From Antennarius striatus (lineage: Eukaryota; Chordata; Actinopteri; Lophiiformes; Antennariidae), in NCBI RefSeq assembly GCF_040054535.1, contig NC_090785.1:17156001-17220000 (forward strand): DNA of 64,000 nt, written 5' to 3'. Shown here piece after piece: positions 12,011 through 30,565 of the stretch; the stretch's first letter is position 1, and the number at the start of each line of letters is the position of its first letter. A model generated the notes under the pieces. It was not told where the DNA came from and did no database searches. It was given only the letters and a program-made list of their open reading frames with translations. Made by a program: the position numbers and the translations under genes.

Positions 12011-12936
12011 ATTTTTGTAGTTGCTATTCTGAGTGAATTTTTCACCTCTGTGGGAGTTACTCCTGATTTACAACCACTTGAGGGCGACATTGACGAGGTA
12101 CGAAGGGGCCACTGACTGGAGGGAGGTCTGTCTGTAGCTGTTCACTGCCAGTGCACAAAGCCATAAAACGTTATAAAACATACGGTTATGCAATGTGCTG
12201 ACCGCTTATTGCCTCAGCATACCACGCAAATGAATCATATAGTACCTTGAAATCTTGAAATTATTGATATGTACTTCATTTAGTTTTAATTAACATCACA
12301 GTTATTTACAGTGATAATTACACTGCAAGAGTCATCAATATACATCCCAAATTAGACAATATTTGGTTGAAAGATTTCCAGATGCACTTATTCTAAAATG
12401 ACTTGATAGTGGCAAAGCAGAAAGGTCAAATTACTGCCAAAACCAATAGGGTTCTATACAATAGTCATTAATGTTTTCTGTAAATTTGAGAAGATTTGGA
12501 TGAAAACTTTTCGAGATAAATGAATTCTAATTTTAAAGCTTGGCCTGGTGATAGCACTAAAGAACAGGTCAAGGTTTCATTATCTAGCAGCTATCCATGT
12601 ATTCAACAGAAAAACAAAGTGTCTGACACAAAAACTCAGTCAACAGATTACTGTATGTCATTTTCTGTAGATAAATATTTCTGTGGTCAGACTGACTCCC
12701 AAGTCTAAGATGTGTCATGTTTGAGGATAAATGAAGCATGAACTTTATATATTACATTTATACATAATACTATAACTTAAGTCAAACATATTATATAACC
12801 CATATGGAACACAAATACAGACATGATTGTCTTGTTCAACCTTTAAAAGAGAAGTATGACAGACTCACTCATGTACCGTATGAACAAAAAAAACCCATCT
12901 CCTGTAGAATAATCAAGACACGAATGCCATTGAGCA

Positions 12937-12960
12937 CACACACACACACACGCACGCACA
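12937..12960. repeat. (CA)n microsatellite
   Basis: A run of CA dinucleotides with one G interruption, located upstream of acsl4. Confidence 0.85.
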
Positions 12961-12987
12961 TATACAGTATATTTATTTTCCCCTAGG

Positions 12988-13198
12988 GCTTGAATATAAA
13001 AGGAGTTGGGGCTACAGAAGCTTTTGTATTGGTATTATTCATACAGAGTATTTTACTACATCTATCATTCTACAGTTCATTTCCAGCTGGCCTTGCCTTG
13101 AGTAAGATCTTATTTAAAAATAACGTAAAGTTTATGTAAAATAGTCGCTTCTTTACCAGCCTGCTTTACAACTCTTACCACGTAAGTCACAACCCACT
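12988..13198 (+). repeat. Left arm of a 4-kb-spaced inverted repeat
   Basis: This stretch is highly similar to the reverse complement of 17187-17413. A core of about 45 bases (13097-13140, with the words 'agtaagatcttatttaaaa' and 'taacgtaaagtttatgtaaa') is identical in both copies, and the flanking text is similar with small gaps. It abuts the MITE-like element at 13214. Confidence 0.85.
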
Positions 13199-13213
13199 GC
13201 ACACGACACTGCA

Positions 13214-13532
13214 ACATCCCGCGACACCCCTGAATTTAACATTTTACCCAGACCTACTGTCATTGACCAAAGCTCTAGGTTTGATCTATGGTCATATCAC
13301 ATTGGCTTTCTCTCTTGTCTTTCTATCTTATCCGGTTCCTGAGTTTACAAAGTAGAAATTTGACCTTGACCTTTCTCAAGGTCGAGGTAATCATCTAATT
13401 CTCATCCCCTTCGCCGCCCGAGTGATGTGCTTTTTGTTCCATCTTTCTATCTGCAGCGGTTGTGAAGATATTTGGTGGACGAACGGACAAACACCGACAA
13501 TTACTATACATCACCGCGTTGAAGCGGGATGT
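13214..13532 (+). mobile_element. MITE-like element with ACATCCCGC terminal inverted repeats, copy 1
   Basis: It begins acatcccgc and ends gcgggatgt, its exact reverse complement. A second copy with the same ends and the same interior lies at 44281-44620. Shared interior blocks include 'gacctactgtcattg..', 'ggttcctgagtttacaaa', 'ctcaaggtc', 'gtgctttttgtt' and 'gaagatatttggtggac'. No coding capacity. The copy lies just upstream of the acsl4 promoter. Confidence 0.75.
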
Positions 13533-13659
13533 AAAAACAAAATATTTAATATATGTGTATATAAGTAAATACCCAACTATTAGGCAGGTAAACAATGGTA
13601 TGCGGTGAAAAGCAATATAAAAACAAGAACATAAGGGAGTGTCGTAATAAACCATAATC

Positions 13660-13875
13660 AGTCGACAGCGTGTTAAAATAAAAGCGGCAATTACTTCCTG
13701 TTTGACTCGGGATCAGGGGGTGTGGAAATGAGAAGCAAACCGCCTCGGCTTCTGATTGGTCCAGAAACATGGAGTCAGATGACGTAGAAGTTCCGGGTTT
13801 CTTCTGTCTTCGGAAAAGGTAACTTTCGGTCATATTATGAGAGGCGACGCGACTGACCCGAATCCGCTGCTGAAG
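13660..13875 (+). promoter_or_regulatory. acsl4: Probable acsl4 promoter and 5' noncoding exon
   Basis: A CpG-rich block ends in a good donor, gctgaag|gtagga, at 13875/13876. It lies 1.8 kb upstream of the acceptor of the first coding exon (15691/15692). A CRE half-site (TGACGT) is present at 13779-13784. The exon is inferred from composition, donor and position; no transcript data were available. Confidence 0.45.
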
Positions 13876-15691
13876 GTAGGAATGATTCAAGCCTGGCAGA
13901 TGACTAGAGGCTCACTGTGATGCTGTTGACTGTAATCTCTTTACTGGATTTATCCGTTTGAAGATTACAATTGAGATTCATTTGTGTGGCCGATGTTTAA
14001 TTGGTTTTAGCCGTATTCTAGTGAGCCGATGTTAACCTTAATCAACTCGTAACAGGTTTCCTAATATCTGGAGCTCTATCGCCGGCGTGCGCGGCTTTGT
14101 CGCCACGTTATCTGCCAGCCCGCTCCTCGCCCATTGTTGTGTGCCCGACGCATGATGTCAACAAAAGAACAAAAGGGTCATCTAATTATTATTATTTTTT
14201 TTTATCCCTCGTTAATAAATTAAATACATTTATTTATTTGTATTTCAATTTGGAAACGGCGTGTTTTCTTTCATGAGTTTTCAAGACGGAAGACGAAATG
14301 ACTTCTGTTCAGGAATTTGCTCATCGCCTGATGTTTAATGGTAATTTATTAAAGATCGTGTTGGAAACAGCGGCTCAAAATGGCTACGTCACACTGTGAT
14401 TCATCCACATGGGTACGGGTGTTCTGTCCGTGATCAAGTCTGACACAACTTGTCCACATCCGGCCGTCTCCACGGCGGGATGGACGAGACAGGTTTCCAC
14501 ACGGTAGCTGCAGGCGTACATGTCATTATTACACTCATTTTTGAATATATATACATTTTATTTATTTATTTTATTTTATTTAAAATGCTCAAAAAAAAAG
14601 CGCGGGACAAATAAAGTTTATACTACTGAACAAGAATGTTTGCCGGGTGACTAATACTACCACTCGTTTGCCCTTATTTGACTCAAGTCTAACAGGATGC
14701 CTGGATATAAACAGATGTGTGAAGAAACACGCAAGTCAGGCAGGCAGGCGCACCTCTTGTGTACAAAGTGATCCTTATCAAAGATGAGACGTGCCGATCA
14801 GTGGATAGTGAATAGCTGCAACCAATGGGTTTGCAGAAACATCAAAACGCATAAGAAAACAGATCTTTATTGTGACAAGGTATAGTCTGATTAGATCAAA
14901 CAAAAGCAGTCACGAGGAACCTGCAAACACCAACGTTATGTCTGTTTTGACAAATGAATGTGTGACTTACAGGAAACCAGTTGTTAAATTCTTTAATTTC
15001 CTGGTTTTCTGGAACTGGGCTTTGGACCAAAAAAAAAAAAAGTGTCACTTCCGTTAGTTTGTGCTCCTTTTGCCCATCTCCCGCTGTGAGGTATTATCCA
15101 TCTGACCTAGAGTGGCCTTTCACTGTCCACAGAGTGGGGTGAGTGTCAAGAGAGTTTCCATTGGCTGTCCACAGTCCGATCCTCTTCAGAATAACCATCA
15201 CGGCTGTTGTCATTGGACAGTTGGTCAAAACGTTCAGAGGGGCCACGCGTCTTAATGCTGCTTCCCCCGACATGACCTCTCAGACACCCTGGTCTTTATT
15301 TGGTGTAAGGCTGCCAGAAGCTCGTGCACTTTAAGGGAGGGAATTAAGCAAACCCAGCCTCCCACTTGATTTCTATGTAACTGAGCATCAAAAACTGATA
15401 GATGTACAGAAGCTGTTTGGTTCGGAGCGAGGAGGAGGTGAGTCCCTGTTCAGCACTGGGTGGAGTTCCTATTCAGCATAGCCAGCATCAGGTGGTTAAA
15501 ATGGTATTTCCATTTGGTAACAGAGAGCTGTACTGTAAGATGGCTGATCAATCATTATATTTAGTTGTATCTGGGTTTCATTTATTCTACCTGGGATGAA
15601 AATTGTTTTTGTCGTCTTGATATTATCTGTTGCTGTTTTTTTTCTCTGTCTGGGGCTAATCTTTTGATTCGATTCTTCTTGTTACCCACAG
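13876..15691 (+). other. acsl4: Presumed intron 1 of acsl4
   Basis: Continues CpG-rich for about 600 bases, then becomes AT-rich. I found no recognisable coding exon. Short frames at 14872-15057, 15143-15334 and 15402-15599 show no protein similarity that I can recognise. Confidence 0.4.
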
Positions 15692-15751
15692 ACATCTGTA
15701 GGATCAGCACACCATCGAGAACTAGTGTGAACACCAGCACTCCCTTCCACA

Positions 15752-15773
15752 CACACACACGCACGCACACACA
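15752..15773. repeat. acsl4: (CA)n microsatellite in acsl4 5' UTR
   Basis: A short CA run, interrupted by GCAC, lies within the exon carrying the acsl4 start, about 15 bases upstream of the ATG. Confidence 0.75.
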
Positions 15774-15788
15774 CTTCCGGAGAACAGA

Positions 15789-23269
<7,481 letters not shown>

Positions 23270-24199
23270 AGCCATCACTGTCGAGTCCCCATAACTAGAA
23301 CGACCACTATTTTGATCTGTAAATAATACACCTAGTACCTGATTGGTGTCCCTTATGCCATTTGTGAACTACAGGTGTCCAAATGAAAATGTTTTGAACA
23401 AAAAAGCTGAAGTTGTAACAGTTCCTCCATACATGCTGCTTTTTACTATTTCGTGGACGAGTTTAGATTTGACTTCAGCGTGTTGGAACTTTGATCATAC
23501 CTGCCACACATAAAATGCTGGTGCTTCAATCGTGTCCATTCAAAATATTAACACCCATTTTGGAGGCTTGTAATGCTCTTGTGAAATTGTAGTGCTGATG
23601 TCGCTGTGCCTTGAGTCTGCAGTACATCTGTAGTCGAGTAAAATTAAGTGGAAACCAGATGAAAAATAAGTTTACATTTTTTGTTACGAAAGCAGCTAAA
23701 CTGCCATGTGAATTGTACTTGAGGCTCAATGGAGAAAAAAGGTCAAAGGGTTTGCTTCTCTTATGTCTTTTGATTGTTTTGTCAGTCGATTCAAAAATGA
23801 CCAAATTTGTAAAAATACAAAATTTTAAACGACTCAGGAAGATAAGCAAATATTTTAATATATGAAATTGTCAACTGGTAGGATGTTTGTATAGAAAGTA
23901 CTGTACATCTGTCAGAATTCTTGTGGACACCTTATTTATTTCAGAATGAGCATGTTTTACTAGCCAACTGTTAAGATGCTTGTTAGCACGAGCCAGTCAG
24001 AACTGGCCAACTGTAATGTGTGCTTTACCTCATTTAATTGGTTACTGTCCAGTTGGGTGTCAAAAGGTAATCTCAACGTAGCTCATGTTAATAGGAGTGT
24101 TTTCTATGTATTTTTGACATGTCGTATTGATGGTCATTTGCTGTTGCAATTTGTATTTATTACTCCATTATGAGCACATGCCTTGTTGGACATTTTGAC

Positions 24200-24205
24200 A
24201 ATAAA
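24200..24205 (+). terminator. acsl4: Poly(A) signal of acsl4
   Basis: AATAAA about 930 bases after the acsl4 stop, followed by a GT-rich tract (ttttttgttttgtgatgttttt) of the kind that promotes cleavage. The nxt2 signal on the opposite strand begins 27 bases further right. Confidence 0.75.
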
Positions 24206-24231
24206 CTTTTTTGTTTTGTGATGTTTTTGAT

Positions 24232-24237
24232 TTTATT
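24232..24237 (-). terminator. nxt2: Poly(A) signal of nxt2
   Basis: AATAAA on minus (TTTATT on plus), about 82 bases past the nxt2 stop codon. Cleavage downstream would fall at or beyond the acsl4 signal, so the two 3' ends overlap. Confidence 0.7.
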
Positions 24238-24318
24238 TAAAAAAACAAACAAACATCAAACATGTTAAAGGTACCATCATTCAAACACTTTAGATGGGAT
24301 TGTTATGAGAGGAGAGGC

Positions 24319-26083
24319 TCAGCTGTTCCAGTCTTGAAATCTGAAGCAGTCGCTAGCAATCTTCCAAACAGGCTGGTCATTGTTGGGTGTAGCCTGAGCC
24401 GTCAGAAGAAAGTTCTGGTTGAAGAATCGTTGTTTGTTCCCTTCAAACTTGACTGTTCCACCAGTCACCACGAGCAGTGTGGTTTGGCCTTGGGTTGCTT
24501 GTTCTGTGAATGAAGAAAAGGAAGACTGATTCTGGATTGATTGGCTTTAACCAGTGCATTAAAGTCCTGACATCAAGTGATATTTTCATGTGTAAGCATG
24601 CTTTAAATGATCTGCTTGACCTTCACAGGATTTTCCCTCTATCAGTACCATTTGGTTGCACTTCATTGCTCAACTCACCGTGAACTGGTTGGCAATCCAG
24701 TGTGTGAACTTGGAACTCGCTTGAAGGCAATGACTCAAAAAACTCCCCCAGGGCGTCGTGTCCTGACACAGCATTCCCATTCCATACTAACGTGGCCTTG
24801 TCCAGGTAGAGCCGGGTCAGGTTCTGACACACAAGAGCCAGTAAACTGATTAATGACTGTGACGGAAATAATGACATCAGCTAGTGCACAAACATTCAGC
24901 ACTCTGTGTCTATGGCAAATGGATATTTTTGGACTCCAAGCTAAATAATGAGATTTTGCAAGACAGGCGTGTCTCCTGGAGAATATTTTAGAGGCATTCA
25001 CGCACAAACGCCTCCCCAATAAATGGATTAATGTGCTGTACGGGCAGACCAGAGCTATGCTGACGTGGATATTTGATGGGGAAAATGATGGGGCAGCGAA
25101 TTTTTTATTTTAAACAATATCTTTAAAATCAGGACACTTTTCATTTCATGAGACAATTTATCTTTGAAAAATTGAGATTTATGTGGACACAAGATTATAT
25201 TACACAGGTTCACTTCATTGCATCTAGAGAATACAAGAGATCATTCGTTTTGCAATGTCCCGCAAATGTTAAGTTTTAAAATAAAATAAAAAAAATACTG
25301 ACAATTCCATGATTAATTGGTTGAGAAAGGCCCATTTGTAGCAATACCTCAAACACATGTTTGGTAATTCTGTTACCAAATCTCTCTGAGCTTGATCCGA
25401 GCATTTGACTTGTAAAAGCATCTATGATGAAGGATTAGTGTGCTCATACAAATGATTTCAGGTCAGATGACACGGAAGTGCTGTAATTTCAACATACTCG
25501 TGTTGCTCGTATTTAAAACAAATGGGGTGGGAGTTAGCAGAAATTTACCATGCAGTTAAAAGTCGTCCACAACGCTTTTCAATAATCTAAACACTGCGTT
25601 CGGTCTCCATCTAGTGTTTGTCGGTGTGTTTTCGGGACAGAGACATGTAGGCTGGCGTTAGGGTGAAGGCTGGACCCGGCTATTACCAGTAGGGTCATGT
25701 TTGGTTCAGAAAATGTCGATGTTCATCATTTAGAACATTTAATTTTCTCTTCTCTGAAAGAAGCCGCTCTATTAAGGTGCGTCTTTCAGAGAAGAAAATA
25801 GCGTTTCAACAAGTTGTGTTCAATTTAGAAATGCCTTTGAGTACAAAATAAAAACTTACTCACCCTCCTTTTCTTATCCATGCAGTCATAATATATGTTG
25901 ACAAATTCTTCTGAGTACCTGCATGACTGGTCGACATGTGTCCGGAAATCCTGAGGAGACAATTAATATAGGATCACGATGAATTAGTTAACTAACATTA
26001 TGAATTGAGGCCAAAACTGTTAGCATTGCCGTAACTGTTAATTTTCAGCACTAAAGCTTCTAACTCACCAGCGTGACTGCCAT
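24319..26083 (-). CDS. nxt2: NTF2-related nuclear export protein 2
   Basis: Coding exons on minus: 26083-26069, 25950-25864, 24823-24679, 24503-24319; 143 aa, all in frame. NXT proteins are NTF2-fold partners that heterodimerise with NXF1-type receptors and support bulk mRNA export through nuclear pores. Seen: the [18 protein letters not shown] block followed by [25 protein letters not shown] in exon 3, and [23 protein letters not shown] leading to the C-terminal [15 protein letters not shown] in exon 4. These give the whole fold at the usual family length. The first coding exon encodes only MAVTL; it was chosen because it joins exactly to [16 protein letters not shown] and the human protein has LDFKTYVDQACRAAEEF at this point. 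NXT1 is the alternative name, but synteny with acsl4 favours nxt2. Confidence 0.92.
25741..25799. repeat. Near-perfect hairpin, about 18-20-bp arms, in nxt2 intron
   Basis: attttctcttctctgaaaga (25742-25761) faces tctttcagagaagaaaat (25782-25799). One arm carries two extra bases, and the loop is about 20 bases. Located in the intron between coding exons 2 and 3 of nxt2. Confidence 0.8.
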
Positions 26084-26574
26084 TAGCAGAAATATATGAA
26101 TATTGCGATTACTACTGTGTGTACGGATAGTGAAAAGTCCATCAAAGTATCAGTTTTACGTGGGTTTTCTTTATCTTGCTCAATTAGCAGCACACACATC
26201 CATGTCGTTCAAAGGTAACTATTTCCGGGTCAGAACTGTATCTACCAAAATAAAATATTTTATCTTTCGTTTAGATGCAATTAAGGCGAGCGTGTTTTCA
26301 ATACCTTCCAAATGATCTAATATCCACATATAAAATAATAAAGTGACTATAAAATAACTAGTAAAGCGTCTTTCTAGCTGTAATTGACATGCGATACCGC
26401 AGAGGATTTTAATTTGAACAACAAAAAAACTGCTCAAAGCGGAAGTACTATTCCTAATTTCCTGAGTCACTGCTCTTTCGTTTCAAAAGGGAAACAGATT
26501 ACCACACAAGAATAACAGCATCATTTGAGCTGCTTAAAATTTGTGTAACCCTGAAATTATTAAAAGATTTATTA
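26084..26574. promoter_or_regulatory. Shared nxt2/psmd10 bidirectional promoter region
   Basis: Only 491 bases separate the two start codons, which point away from each other. An AP-1-type site TGAGTCA lies at 26463-26469, about 105 bases upstream of the psmd10 ATG. No TATA box is obvious at a fixed distance from either gene. That one region drives both genes is inferred from geometry. Confidence 0.6.
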
Positions 26575-29070
26575 ATGGAGGGTTCCGTATCAAATGTGGA
26601 GGTCTGTAATTTTGCTTACACGGGACAGTTTGAGAAATTAAAAGATTGCATCCTGTCAGATAAAAGACTTGCCTGCAAAACGGACCAGGTAAGAATGAAT
26701 GTCTTGAAAAGTGTTGACATAATGACAAGTGTCGACTTTTAACAACTACAGTAAAACCACGACTTTGTGTCATTTCAGGACAGTCGGACCGCCTTGCACT
26801 GGGCTTGTTCTGCTGGCCATACTAACATTGTCGAGTTTTTGCTTAACATTGGAGCGGAAGTAAATCTTCAGGATGATGTAGGTCAAATGGATCTTAAAGA
26901 CATTAGAATTCCTCCATGTCTTAAAATCCATAATGAGGCAGTGTTTTTGTCCTCTACAATGGTGGAGGGATCACATGTAATACAAGAGTAAGCTTACAGT
27001 ATATGTAGCTCAATATAGCAGACAATTAAACTAATAATTCCTGCAAGTAACTTGTGTTTACGCCCCCCCCCTCCCATAGTGAGGAAAGTTTTAGTGTTAA
27101 TTTTATTCGACATCGGATGAATTCACGTTACTCTGTGAATTAAAGTGATGCCTTTTCCCCCCAGGCTTCCTGGACCCCCCTTCACATTGCAGCGTCTGCA
27201 GGCAGAGAAGACATAGTGCGAGCTTTAATATCAAAAGGAGCACAGCTGAACTCAGTGAATCAGAATGGGTGCACCCCTCTGCACTACGCAGCTTCCAAAG
27301 ACAGATACGAGGTACAGCTCACATGACACTCAAAAATACCATATCATGACCTCCTGGTCAACAATGTCCATTTTAAGTCTTTTCTTATGTTGTATCAACC
27401 AAACAGTTAAGATATCATTGTCATTTATGAAAAATAAGTTGTTTATGTGCTTATTTTAGGTGTTTTTTTTACTTTATATTTCTTATACTGGTGTTAAAAC
27501 AGTTAAATGGTCTGAAATACATCATAAAAACATTTTCAATATTTTTAAGACTTGTGTGAGAAGTCTTATGACATCACAGCACCACATTCATTCAAATCAT
27601 TTTGGGGTATGTTTACTTGACGCTGACCAAAGTAGCTATGATACAGGGCTCAGAGCAGGGAGACACAAAGACCCTCCAACTCAAAACGTTTTTTTTTTTT
27701 CAAATTACAGTAATGTAACCATTTTTTGAAAATTAAAAATACAATTTGATGTGTTTGTGGCCTTGTACATGTGCAACTGACCTACCAGGCCTGTAGAATG
27801 GCAAGGGACACCCAGTAGTCAGTGGGAGATAAGCCTGATTTATATCTATTATGCATTAACTACCAGAGAGATATAAATGAAACTTGATAGAGGACTAGAT
27901 GATATTGCAGGAACACACATTACACAGTTTGAAGTGGATCTGGATAAGAGGAAAAGTGTCCTTTTTTTTTCAGCTACATGTCAAAATTAGACATTTTGAA
28001 AAGTATTTACCAGTTGCACATACAATAAGGGATGGATTAGAGTGAAACTGGGTGGAAGGGTGCCATAGAAGAAATCACGTTTTCATATTTTGGAGCTAGA
28101 TCCTGAAGAAAGCTAAAATTAATGGAATCTCTATTTTCTAATAACTGTCAAAGTGAAGTTATTAGAAAACGTTGATGCCAAAGTGCTAAGTTCTGGGTTT
28201 TTATGGTCAACAGGTCAAATTATAGGCTTCACATGGGACTGTTCCTTTCAGCTGTAATGACATATTGAGGCAATAGAGCTGCCTTTGTAGGGTTTTGCTT
28301 TTCTCTGCTGTATTTCCAAATACGTTAATTTGCAGATAGTGTCGGTGGTTGACCAAATTCTGACAGTCAGGAAGACTTGAGGTGAACAATATTGGCTCAG
28401 GGCTTCACTGACATGCCTTCCCGAAACCGACATGTTCTGAAAACACAAATTTCACATAAATGGGAAGTCACTGTATTTAAAAGTAGGTCACATGAACACA
28501 TCTTTCTTTGTTTTCTTTACAGATCGCCCTGATGCTGTTAGAAAACGGGGCAGACCCAAATGTCACCGACAAGTATGAGTCCACTCCACTTCACAGGGCG
28601 TCTGCCAAGGGCAACTTCCGCCTCATTCAGCTGCTTCTTAAACAAAGTGCCTCAACCAACATCCAAGACTCACAGGGCAACACACCCCTGTATGTGTAAA
28701 TGCTTCTGTAACACTTGAAGAATTTAAAGTCAATTGCTTTGGAATAATGTGGGCTAAAATGATCACAGATGCACAGACTTGTCAAATTTCAAGCCACATC
28801 GTTGTTTTTCGTTATGTTTTGTAGATTTTGTGTTTTTAACTTCCATGCTAATGTAGGACTGGGGACAACAAAAAGAAAAATATTTTGATATTTACAAATT
28901 CTCATTTTGTTATCAGGCACCTAGCATGTGATGAGGAGCGTGTGGAAGCAGCCAAGTTGCTGGTGGAACATGGTGCCAGCATCTACATAGAGAACAAAGA
29001 GGAAAAGACCCCCCTCCAGCTGGCAAAGGGTGGACTGTGCAACTTACTGCGTCGAATTGTGGAAGGATGA
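26575..29070 (+). CDS. psmd10: 26S proteasome non-ATPase regulatory subunit 10 (gankyrin)
   Basis: Coding exons: 26575-26688, 26779-26877, 27165-27311, 28523-28689, 28917-29070; 226 aa, exactly the human length. Gankyrin is a chaperone for assembly of the proteasome 19S base, binding the ATPase PSMC4; it also binds RB1 and MDM2. It is built almost wholly of ankyrin repeats. Visible repeat signatures in order: SRTALHWACSAGHTNIVEFLL, SWTPLHIAASAGREDIVRALI, GCTPLHYAASKDRYEIALMLL, ESTPLHRASAKGNFRLIQLLL, GNTPLHLACDEERVEAAKLLV and EKTPLQLAKGGL. Most exon joins fall between or inside repeats without loss of frame. Start MEGSVSNVEVCN matches the family N-terminus. The gene lies head to head with nxt2. 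No paralogue ambiguity is apparent. Confidence 0.95.
27312..28522 (+). other. psmd10: Intron 3 of psmd10 (1.2 kb)
   Basis: AT-rich intron between the third and fourth coding exons. I recognise no exon, RNA gene or repeat family in it. Confidence 0.6.
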
Positions 29071-29338
29071 TACATTTACCACTATCAGTGAGTCACATTA
29101 GGAGACTTTTTATTGTTGTCAACCTCGCTGAGCAGATAGATGTGACACATTCAGATGTGAGACAGGTGGAAGACAAGATAGTGCCAAGGAGAAACTTTGG
29201 ACTGGACTGCATCCTGCACCTCAGACGGAAAAGTAAAATTGCTAAGGCCATAGATGTTGGTTCAGAAGCACTGTGCATAGATTCAGTGTCTCCAAAACTG
29301 CAAATTTATTTAAATTAAGTCTGAATTGTTGTGAAAAT

Positions 29339-29348
29339 AATAAATAAA
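29339..29348 (+). terminator. psmd10: Tandem poly(A) signals of psmd10
   Basis: Two overlapping AATAAA hexamers (29339-29344 and 29343-29348), about 270 bases after the stop codon. A further pair near 30070-30080 could serve a longer 3' UTR. Confidence 0.6.
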
Positions 29349-29807
29349 AATCAGTGTTCTGCCTGTGACAAAAACAATTTTTGGGATGTATATTTTCATT
29401 GGACATCCAGAATTTTTGGCCTGTCAGTTCAAATATTCCCACCATTAATAATGTTATTATTTTTTGGTCAATTTTCCCATAATACAACTCTGAGGTGTGC
29501 GCAACAAAAAAAATGCTTTGGAATTTGTGTCCTCCACATGGACATCAGACCTGACAACATCAGGCTTGTCAACAAGATGGAGCAGATCCTCAGGATCAAT
29601 GGGATTCAGGAGAGGATTTCAATCACCAACCAAATCTGATAGATTGTTCCTGGTCTCTCAAAAACATTCATAAAAACCAGTCCGTTTATAACATAGTCAT
29701 CCTAAAACATCAACCAACATGTTATATGTGAGATGTATGAGGAGCCATCAGGCAACAATCACTCACCCCAAGGTAAGAGTTTATAATATTGTGTGTTGTG
29801 GGATATT

Positions 29808-29852
29808 AGCACTAGCAGGATGTGGACAGCAGGTCCACATCCTGCTAGTGCT
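29808..29852. repeat. Perfect 20-bp hairpin, 5-nt loop, downstream of psmd10
   Basis: agcactagcaggatgtggac (29808-29827), loop agcag, then the exact reverse complement (29833-29852). It lies between psmd10 and xiap. It is the longest perfect short-loop inverted repeat I found in the window. Confidence 0.9.
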
Positions 29853-30406
29853 GGATGTGGATGTGGCTTGTCTTTAATATCTATATCTGCTCCTGAAACC
29901 AGTGTGTGATACTAGATGGTATCTGATGACTGCTGTGGATACACGCTGATGGCTCGGACCTTGCTTTCACCCTTCAGCTGATCTTTTGAACTTACCTTCA
30001 TCTCTATTAATTTGACTTAGATCCTTTTCCTGCTTGATCCTTCTATTTAATCATTTTGCATTCTGTGCACCAATAAAAAATAAACAGTACAATTTTAGAT
30101 TTCTCAAAATGTTTTTACGTCCCAGCGCTTTACATCAGCCAAAGATTATTTAACAGTACTTTATACTGTGTATGGGATGTGTGTTTAAATGCTATAGCCT
30201 GGATGAATTGCTCCTTGCTGCAGTGTTTTCAATGATGTGTGACTCAGATTTTTATTCGGCTCGGGTTTTATTCCTAAAAACGTCTAATCAATATATGAGT
30301 ACAAAAGGTTAACCTGTCAGGCGTGGGGAATAAAATACAAATGACAATCACTGCTGTTATATGCAAGACACAATTTGTTCCCACTGCAGTTATCGCTGTC
30401 GTCTTC

Positions 30407-30565
30407 TGACGTCACAACGGTGGTCAGCTGGGCTGCGCTGGATGACATGCGCAGTAGACCAACCTGTTCTCCTTCACTTCCTACGAGACAGGTCAAGTCA
30501 AAGTAACCAGCACTGGATATTTCAGCAGGTGCTAATTACTTGAAAGACTGACTGGCGACTGTGAG
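30407..30565 (+). promoter_or_regulatory. xiap: xiap promoter with consensus CRE and probable noncoding exon 1
   Basis: A full cAMP-response element TGACGTCA sits at 30407-30414. An NRF1-like TGCGCA lies near 30449. A good donor, actgtgag|gtaaaa, is at 30565/30566. This G+C-rich block is the best candidate for the xiap transcription start and untranslated first exon; a second TGACGTCA occurs at 31211-31218 inside the presumed intron. Transcription start is inferred. Confidence 0.5.

Noticed and set aside
26475-26484. Interferon-response-like ctttcgtttc near psmd10
   Set aside because: The spacing between the two TTTC words is one base, not the two required by the ISRE core.
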